Source: Pigoraptor vietnamica
Lineage: Eukaryota > Opisthokonta > Filasterea
Direction: 5' to 3'
Assembly: GCA_943704525.1 (NCBI GenBank)
Contig: CALSCQ010001614.1
Span: 1-10,894 of the forward strand
Length of the DNA stretch: 10,894 nucleotides
Shown here: positions 1-5,700 of the stretch, piece by piece
Numbering within the stretch: the first letter of the stretch is position 1
Layout of the letters: each line of letters opens with the position of its first letter
Program-made: the position numbers and the translations under genes
The notes under the pieces: model-generated
Database searches by the model: none
The model's input: the letters and a program-made list of their open reading frames with translations, nothing else
Told to the model about the DNA's origin: nothing

Positions 1-111
1 CATGGTCTTCCCGCTTGTCCAATCCGGAGCGAGAAAGGATGTACGATGCAATCCCATTGGCCGCTTTTAAAATTCGATTCAAATTTACAGTAGCGCCCGC
101 GGCTTTTCATG
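1..111. other. Left flank of the transposon, no firm gene
   Basis: This is host DNA left of the transposon. On the minus strand two of the three frames are open across the whole stretch. One has an ATG at 110-108, directly beside the TTAA insertion site, and would run off the left edge after about 36 codons. Another is open without a start. The piece is too short to tell a real exon from chance. If the ATG frame is a gene, the element sits immediately upstream of its start codon. Confidence 0.3.
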
Positions 112-115
112 TTAA

Positions 116-132
116 AGGACCCCTTCAATAAG
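116..132 (+). repeat. Left terminal inverted repeat
   Basis: AGGACCCCTTCAATAAG is an exact reverse complement of 4434-4450. It starts directly after TTAA (112-115). Similarity to the other end stops after these 17 bases, so the inverted repeat is short, as in many TTAA transposons. Confidence 0.93.
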
Positions 133-450
133 GAAAAATTCCACAGAAGTTGGATCATAGTTAAGTCCATATAATGAGCTTCTGTATCGAAATCTCCATA
201 ATGATTGAATTTATTTTTACTAATCGGATGCCCTGGAAACCGCGGGAAAACAATGTGCGCTACGCACGATTCGCAACACTTTCCTGTCTCTGTGCCGTTC
301 GCAGGGAAAGTGCACAGTTAGTAGTATTGCCGCGTACTCCGAAGCTGCCATGCTCTCAGGCTCCTCATGACAATACAGTGTACAATCATGGACTGAACGC
401 AAAACGCCGGATTGATGATCTGACGACCATTCACTCTCCATCACCCGAAA
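133..450. promoter_or_regulatory. Left subterminal non-coding region and probable promoter of the plus-strand transposon gene
   Basis: This stretch between the left inverted repeat and the ATG at 451 is AT-rich at its outer end and has no convincing coding frame. It has a 7-bp stem (143-149 pairing with 179-185) and an E2F-like GCGGGAAAA at 242-250. A short plus-strand open frame at 174-476 lies here but has no protein-like character and overlaps the real gene start. No clear TATA box was found at a fitting distance from the ATG. Confidence 0.5.
242..250 (-). promoter_or_regulatory. E2F-like site upstream of the plus-strand transposon gene
   Basis: GCGGGAAAA reads TTTTCCCGC on the minus strand, which fits the E2F/DP consensus TTTSSCGC. 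It lies about 200 bp before the ATG at 451. The motif match is seen; function is inferred. It gains weight from similar sites upstream of the transposase (4359-4370) and at the DNA ligase I gene (9949-9957, 10156-10165). Confidence 0.4.
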
Positions 451-1901
451 ATGTCGGAGCATTTTTCTCAGCGTGATGGCGACGCGGTCGCCGACGCGCG
501 GGCTGACGCTCTTGCGCGTGCGGAGAACCCTCGCTCGGAGCTTTTCAAGGCAATCAAGAGAGCGCACACGAATATCAATCGTCGCGCGGAGGATGGTCGC
601 CGCCGCCTCATCCCCAACGGAGAGAAAGCCCGTGCGCTCATCGACATGGCGAAGAATGGGGCCATTACGTTGCAGAGCTGGCGCGAATTTGAGCACAGCG
701 TGCGCGAGTTTTTGACACTCATGCTGCCGGGCATCGGGAACGAAATTGCGACCGCGAGTGCGGCGGCGCGTCGTGGGCAGGCGGACGGCGCGAACGCACC
801 AACAGAACTCAGCCGTATCGCTCGACAACTCGGGTTCGACAGTGCTACTGACATTCCGCTACTGGCCACACTCCCTCCGACAATAACACCAGAGCTCAAT
901 GCAAAGTGAGTTTGCCGTGCTCTGAACTGACGTATAATGCCGTGAGGTGTGCTTGAAATATTGACTGCTGCTGAAAACACGGCCACAGGATCATCGTCGT
1001 GCAAAGAGATACGGGCGCATTGCTGAAGACTATCTTCGGGTATGATCCACAAGCACACAAGTTCTCGTGCGTTCGCGATCTGCCAGATGCGACCGAGCGC
1101 CTGCCGGATGGCAAGATTGTTCGACGCGAATACGAGTCACACAATGTCGCCGTCAACGTTTTCGTCCGCACCGTTGCTGGGGCATGGGTACTTGCGCCTC
1201 CTCCAAGTATGCTTCTCAAGATTGGCAGAGTCTTTGCTGCGGCCGAACAAGTGCCCCTACTATGCGACATCGGTGAAGAGGAGGCCGGCGTCGACGACGA
1301 GGACGTAGAGCAATGCCGAGACATCTTCCTCGAATTTGCGTACCGCCTTCACCAGAGTTCAGATGCCCACAATGACGTCCATGGCTCTATTGCGCTCTTC
1401 GCTGCTATGATTTATGTGCGTGACCTCCCTCGCAATCACCCCCAACGTGCGAACGTCCTCTTTGAGCACGTCTCTGATTTGGGCGTTCGTTCTCGCTGCG
1501 TGGATGGCCTTCCTCTTGTTTCGTGTCTTGGTTGTCGGTTGCGTCCTTGTCTCATGGTGTGTGCTGAGAGCCGGCCCGAGTGGTTGAGAGAGCCATTTCA
1601 TTTTCGTCACTCGTTGTTATCTGTGGCGGAAGTTCAGCGCCTTGAGATTGAGCCTGACTTTGTGCCACCCATGACGCTTGAAGCAATTGCGGCGCGCAAT
1701 GCTGGGGATGATGGCCACCTCTATGCTCCGCACTGTCGTTATAATTGCTATCGTAAGATGTTTCAGGCTTCTGGGCCGGCTAATCGTTATATACCGTTGA
1801 CGTGCCAGCGTACTGCATTGTCTTTGCGTTATTTTGGTGGCCCGATTATCCCTTTCAAACGGGCGGCCCCTGCTGCGGCTGCAGCTGAAGAGCCGGGTTG
1901 A
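451..1901 (+). CDS. Transposon-borne protein of unknown function, two exons
   Basis: I do not recognise this protein. Exon 1 is 451-905 and exon 2 is 989-1901; the 83-nt intron (906-988) has a GTGAGT donor and a CCACAG acceptor, and the join is in phase 2, giving about 455 residues. The N-terminal 150 residues are rich in Ala and Arg and charged, probably helical. The middle has an acidic stretch (GEEEAGVDDEDVEQ) followed by a well-folded-looking hydrophobic segment. Residues encoded by about 1497-1565 hold a cysteine cluster (spacings C-x8-C-x2-C-x4-C-x3-C), which might bind zinc or might be chance. Codon use changes after about 1410: third-position T becomes common. A possible further intron with in-frame borders (1416-1568, 153 nt, no stop) would remove that cysteine-rich part. 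The gene converges on the transposase gene inside the same element, so an accessory role in transposition is possible but unproven. Confidence 0.7.
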
Positions 1902-1969
1902 TGCCTTCAGATTAAAATCTGGCCTTTACACCATGTGTACATCCATCAGTTATGTGCAGCCGTAGCGGT

Positions 1970-2290
1970 TCATTTGTACATGCCCGAGAGCAGAAAGGCC
2001 TCATGCTCCCAGCAGTTCGTGTTCCGCAACAGCTGTATGTACGTGGAATCATTGCGTAGCGGAGAGTTCACTGGCATGTGATTTCGGAGTCGTGCGGCAT
2101 TCCATCGCATGAGGAAACAGCGCGCCCGCTTTGTGTACGATCGCGGCGGCAGGTACTTCGACTTGGGGACGTAACGGTGCCACGCCGAATGGAACGACTC
2201 GGAGAGAGACGTGCTTGTGTTGGTGATGAATCGCGCCGCCGACGCCGCCGTGAGGAAGGGCGACTTCACAAACCGTCGCTCACGAGATCA
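1970..2290 (-). pseudogene. C-terminal segment of the Kolobok-like transposase, out of frame with the upstream exons
   Basis: This frame is open from about 2290 down to the stop at 1970. It encodes the C-terminal transposase block with SESFHS (2203-2186) followed by HRYVPKSKY and RCFLMRWNAARL. In Kolobok-type transposases the Glu of this E-S-x-H-S block is, as far as I recall, the third catalytic acid, followed by a tyrosine- and basic-rich helix. The preceding exon ends at an in-frame stop at 2268-2266 in a different frame, and this segment follows directly if one base is lost or re-read at that point. No GT-AG intron of ordinary length can join the two; only a 20-nt one would, against 89 to 135 nt for the others. 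I therefore read it as the real C terminus behind a frameshift, which would inactivate the enzyme unless it is a sequencing error. Confidence 0.65.
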
Positions 2291-4254
2291 ATGACGGGCT
2301 TGTCGTGAAGGTCTGCGAACACCATCATGTTAGGGATGTTCTTCCACTGTGCAAGGAACTCGTTCGCAGCATCCTCGCGACTTATGCCACGAGCGACCCG
2401 AAGCCATGCGTTGTGCGCGTACGCCCGGAAGCGCTCCTGCAACAGCGCAATCACCCCGTCAACCTGAGGTCGGAACTTGGGGGGAAGCTTCTTGTCGCCC
2501 AACTTCTTGAACCTTTGCAATTGCAACGACACAATGTCAGTACGGCCAGTGATTAGACAATAAATGCACTACAGTAAGTTCGATAGTGTCACTTCTATGA
2601 CACGCACGTCCGACGGCAGCATGCACGGCAGAAGGCAAGAGGCTTACTTCTTGCGAATCTGGCTCGTCTTGTGCCACCCGTCGTGGTATTGTTCGAACGT
2701 CGGGCAAGGCTTAAAAAGGCGCTTCTTCTGGTCCTCGAGCCACTTTGTCGTTTCAGGATGCTCGTCGTGCGTGACGGACTCGATGCCGGTCGGCTTGTGG
2801 TTGGACACCAGGCGATCTTGAAGGCGCTCGACTACACGCTGGACGGTTGGCTGTTCAAGGTTGACGGCGCTCACTCCCTCCACAGCCGTGCTCGAGACCT
2901 CAATGTCCGCGACGAGTCCGAGCTCGCTGGTGATCGCCGCACACATAGCGTGGTTTGCATAGCGCGGATTATCGTACGTCCCGTCCACCAAAATACCACT
3001 GCAACAGTAAGGCAGGGCACGTGAGTCAAATGCAGGACACTTTATCGCGTGAGTGAAAACAAGAAATTTTAGTGAAATGAAAAAGTACAAGCTTGGTGTC
3101 TCACTGACGTGTCTTTCGCCTTGGTGATGAACTTGGCCACCAGGTCGAGGTGGTTTCCATAGAGTTGCTCCGAGGTTGCCGACTCGAGAAAGCTTGTCTG
3201 CAGCTTGTTGAAACACGGCTCAGCAATATGGTGGCACGACAGTAGCCCACAAATGTCCTTGTACACGGTGTGCCCGACGCCCAGCGCAATACAGGTGGCC
3301 GCCATGACATTGTTCGCGACAAATGGGCTGAATGCCTTGTTGGACGAGCGCTTGGAACCCTCCCAGTCAATGACCGCGCCACAGCCTGCATTAAAACACG
3401 AGCTGATAGTCAACAACTGAAGCTGAGCGTCACATTGATTCGGAAAGGACAGTTCCACTGAGTGACTGGCGTACCTGCCGCCGTGCAGCACAATCGCATT
3501 GTAGGCACAAGATAGCTTGTGCAGAGCTGCTGGAGTTCAAGAGGGCCACGGCAGGTCGGGCACGAAAAGAGGGGAAGTAAATCCCACAGCTTTGAGAGCT
3601 GGACGAGTCCAAAAACTTCACCGGCCACGTCCTTCGTGAGGGGATTCCCACGGTGGATTCGTCGCGGCGGCTCTGGTTCCGACCGCGAGGAGTCAGCTGA
3701 AGGTGTGTCAACCTCTGCTGCTTCGGCATCTGTAATGAGCATTCCGACAGTAAGTTGAATTACATGACATTCGCCAATGCACGGGCGGCACAGCACCCCA
3801 CGGATCACACCACAGCGCACTGACCTTCGGTCGCGATTGGACTGGGCGTGCTAGCGGCTCGGGAGCGCGCTCGGTCCGCTTGTGACGAAATGAGCACGTC
3901 CAAGGCAATTGCAATGGCCTTCTGGCGACTCTCCAGCCCCATTTCAGCTTTAAGGCCGTCGAGACGACTCAAGATGTCGTGCGAGAGGGAGACCTTTGCA
4001 GATTTCTGTGCCCCACTTTCCCTCTGCTTCTGAGAAAACTCACGCATGTACGCGAGCTTCTTCTCATTCGCCATCGCCCGCTTGCGCGGAGTCAAAGGCT
4101 TACGGCCCATTCTGCAGATGCGGCCCGGACGCGCGACTGAGCAGTGCGGGGATGTAGTTCGCCGGTTTTCAGCCCCCTTGACGGACCGGCCCTTGCCATG
4201 CGGGGCGGGGCGCGACATTACTATGTTTACTAGCTCCCCAATGGGGTCAGCCAT
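2266..4254 (-). CDS. Kolobok-like DDE transposase, five exons, frame broken before the C terminus
   Basis: Transposase that would bind the element ends and catalyse excision and insertion at TTAA. Exons on the minus strand: 4254-3825, 3729-3475, 3385-3109, 2998-2648 and 2512-2266; the introns are 95, 89, 110 and 135 nt, all GT-AG, with matching phases. Domains: residues 49-80 basic (GRKPLTPRKR onward); residues about 85-123 a ribbon-helix-helix-like DNA-binding unit (KVSLSHDILSRLDGLK then ESRQKAIAIALDVLI); then a possible zinc ribbon (CPTC, LCCTAAG continuing to CGAVIDW across a splice junction); then the catalytic core with GILVDGTYDNP (first Asp, about 2990-2970), THDEHPE (second Asp, about 2772-2752) and DGWHKTSQ. 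The Glu block lies downstream in another frame (1970-2290). Up to the in-frame stop the product is about 519 residues. A THAP domain, common in animal Kolobok proteins, is absent. The start at 4254 is the first ATG; the ATG before GRKPL near 4110 is an alternative. Confidence 0.8.
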
Positions 4255-4433
4255 TTAGAGACATGGAAGCACGAAAAGTTGCCAAAAAGAAAGCTTTAAG
4301 TTGCGGGAAGAAACCTAAGAGGGAAGAAATTGTTCACTTACGCCTCAAAAGGTACAGGTTTCCCGCCAAATACCTCAAAATAATCGACTAATTGCCCCAA
4401 TTAGATAAAAGGTTACGGGGGGTAACCATTTAT
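4255..4433. promoter_or_regulatory. Transposase promoter region and right subterminal DNA
   Basis: This is AT-rich non-coding DNA between the transposase ATG (4254) and the right inverted repeat. It contains a perfect palindromic E2F-like site (4359-4370), a second E2F-like core GCGGGAA near 4302-4308, and two adjacent small hairpins (4388-4404 and 4404-4435). No open frame of note was seen. It is the likely promoter for the minus-strand transposase and may also hold transposase binding sites. Confidence 0.5.
4359..4370. promoter_or_regulatory. Palindromic E2F-like site upstream of the transposase
   Basis: TTTCCCGCCAAA fits the E2F consensus on both strands (TTTCCCGC and TTTGGCGG). It lies about 105 bp upstream of the transposase ATG at 4254. 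The match is exact; that a factor binds here is inference. Confidence 0.5.
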
Positions 4434-4435
4434 CT
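4388..4435. repeat. Two adjacent hairpins next to the right inverted repeat
   Basis: The first hairpin is CTAATTG (4388-4394), CCC, CAATTAG (4398-4404). The second has 14-nt arms, AGATAAAAGGTTAC and GTAACCATTTATCT, with one mismatch and a G-rich 5-nt loop, and runs into the right terminal repeat. The left end has no equivalent pair, so the two ends differ. They could be transposase binding sites or structures that mark the right end. Confidence 0.6.
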
Positions 4436-4450
4436 TATTGAAGGGGTCCT
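4434..4450 (-). repeat. Right terminal inverted repeat
   Basis: This is the exact reverse complement of 116-132 and is followed at once by TTAA (4451-4454), the second copy of the target duplication. Confidence 0.93.
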
Positions 4451-4454
4451 TTAA

Positions 4455-4827
4455 TCGCTAAATATAGACGGGCCACTCGAGCCCATAGTGAAGGTCCATA
4501 CATAAGGAGATGCGACATGGGATATATGACTTATCGCATGGGGAGGCGTGTGATATTTTTGGGCCTGGGAACTCGTCCGTGGATGATATTTTCCATAATG
4601 AACTCGTGCTGACGCACTCGTGCATTATGGAAATATCACCCCCTGACTCGTTCGGCCCAAAAATATCTCACTCCTCCCCATACGATAACCCATACTTAAC
4701 TGAACCCACGATCGCAGCCAATCAGCACTCGGGGAAAAGTGTAACAGCGAATGTTCAGTTTGGTCGGCGAACACCAACGTACACACACACCGCCACACAC
4801 ACACACGGAGTAACATTTGCAAGAACC
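4455..4827. other. Intergenic DNA right of the transposon
   Basis: This is host DNA between the transposon and the TATA box. It contains the large near-palindrome at 4531-4688 and a short CA-rich run at about 4779-4806. A plus-strand open frame at 4510-4893 crosses it, but that frame is mostly the palindrome plus the CA run and has no protein-like features, so it is not called as a gene. Confidence 0.5.
4531..4688. repeat. Large near-palindrome (long hairpin, possible MITE or foldback remnant)
   Basis: The outer arms of 35 nt (4531-4565 and 4654-4688) pair with only 3 mismatches. An inner arm TGATATTTTCCATAATG (4584-4600) pairs with 4623-4638 apart from one extra T. The centre is an inverted CACTCGTG-type segment with a loop of about 5 nt. 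Four direct copies of ACTCGT lie inside (4571, 4602, 4616, 4646). No clear target duplication was seen at the edges. It ends about 140 bp before the TATA box of the next gene. Confidence 0.75.
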
Positions 4828-4830
4828 CTT

Positions 4831-4836
4831 TATAAA
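4831..4836 (+). promoter_or_regulatory. TATA box of the small gene at 4916
   Basis: TATAAA lies within the palindromic CTTTATAAAG (4828-4837), 80 bp upstream of the ATG at 4916. Transcription would then start around 4860, leaving a leader of about 55 nt. The spacing is what one expects of a eukaryotic core promoter. Confidence 0.55.
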
Positions 4837-4915
4837 GAGGGCTGGATCGCCTCAGTTAACATCACCACATTGACCCTTTCCTCTCGCGACTGACTATCAG
4901 CAAGTTCTGTACGAG

Positions 4916-5432
4916 ATGCCTGTCACACTGAACGCTGCCGGCGCCGGCGTGCCGGCGGCCCTCGGCATGCCGCAGCCAGGCGCCCCCCAGCAGCGCCCTC
5001 AAGACATCGCCCTCAGCGTTTTGGCGAACTACATGTCTCCCCAGAAGGAAAGCAACGGCCGCTTTGTGGGCGGAAGTCGCCACCACCGCGTGCAAGTTCC
5101 TCCGCGAGCCAAGTGGCAACCCAACCTACCAAGGTGCCGACGTTAATACGCCCAGAATGTGTGCCCTCATCGACGTTCTCGTCGATATCATTGAGGCCGG
5201 AGGCCGGTCCCCCGTGGAAGTGCTTCAAGCTGGAGCGATGCACTTCCCCCATCCCAAGTACCCACTCGCATGGCTCCACTGCCACGCCAGAAAGGAGTTC
5301 GGTGAGAGACGCGTCACTGTGCCGCCGTTTTGTAACTAACGCGCCCACTGGCATTAACCGCAACATGTGCCCTCCCAGAGAGGCTTCAGAACACCACGTA
5401 TTACATGGAGTCGATGCAACACGGCGATTAAT
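4916..5432 (+). pseudogene. Small two-exon gene of unknown function with one frame break
   Basis: I do not recognise the product. Translation from ATG 4916 gives a Gly/Ala/Pro-rich start (MPVTLNAAGAGVP) and then QDIALSVLANYMSPQKESN. Near 5063 the protein-like frame changes by one base and continues with WAEVATTACKFLREP, then ALIDVLVDIIEAGG and a His/Cys-containing stretch LAWLHCHARKEF. At 5301 a GTGAGA donor begins an intron with a branch-like CTAAC (about 5334-5338) and a CCCTCCCAG acceptor; exon 2 starts about 5380 and encodes ERLQNTTYYMESMQHGD before the stop TAA. Both parts look coding and the second splices cleanly, so this is one gene of roughly 150 residues carrying a one-base insertion, or a sequencing error. 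A TATA box and a plausible ATG context support transcription. No intron of usable length explains the frame change. Confidence 0.55.
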
Positions 5433-5700
5433 CGGGCCGGCACGTGACAACTGCGCCGTTTCCGGACCGCCCGACTGGCAGAATGAAACGGCTCCGCTCG
5501 CAAAATAGTCCGTGTGTGTTATGCAGCTCACCCCGTTGGCGTCCTTCTTCCTTCGTCAAACTTCCTTTCCGAAATTACAAGGTGTCATGCGAGGACAATT
5601 TGAGACATTTACAAAGCACCTCAACCGTCGCGCGCTTGCAATTATAGGACGGTATTGCAGAGTGGCGACGACGACGCCACTGGAGCGACAGTAGACGCAA
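5433..5700. other. Intergenic region before the TTLL gene
   Basis: I see no convincing gene here. One frame from an ATG at 5587 (starting MRGQFETFTKHLNRR) is open to a stop at 5694 and could be a short upstream exon or chance. The region should hold the end of the small gene transcript and the promoter of the next gene, but no clear TATA box stands out. Confidence 0.35.

Larger units (their letters stand above)
112..4454. mobile_element. Complete TTAA-flanked DNA transposon, Kolobok-like, two convergent genes
   Basis: Seen: a 17-bp perfect inverted repeat (116-132 and 4434-4450) bounded on both sides by TTAA (112-115 and 4451-4454), giving an element of 4335 bp between the target duplications. 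The minus-strand gene inside encodes a DDE transposase whose motifs (DGTYDNP, THDEHPE, a D-x-W-H motif, SESFHS) are those I know from the Kolobok superfamily, which also duplicates TTAA. The other TTAA-using superfamily, piggyBac, does not have these motifs. A second gene of unknown function (451-1901) converges on the transposase gene, and only 68 bp separate the two stop codons. The outer 120 to 200 bp at each end are AT-rich and non-coding, unlike the GC-rich genes. The matching TTAA copies and intact inverted repeats suggest a fairly recent insertion, although the transposase frame appears interrupted near 2268. Confidence 0.85.

Noticed and set aside
2268-2290. A 20-nt intron or programmed frameshift restoring the transposase frame
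   Set aside because: The other introns are 89 to 135 nt, and no canonical slippery heptamer precedes the stop; a one-base change is simpler.
2671-3024. Plus-strand open frame opposite the transposase
   Set aside because: It is the antisense shadow of the exon that carries the catalytic motifs and has no recognisable domain.
112-4454. piggyBac transposon, because of the TTAA target
   Set aside because: The transposase motifs are Kolobok-like and the ends do not begin with the CCC typical of piggyBac.
4510-4893. 127-residue plus-strand open frame
   Set aside because: It consists mostly of the palindrome and a CA-rich run, and overlaps the TATA box of the next gene.
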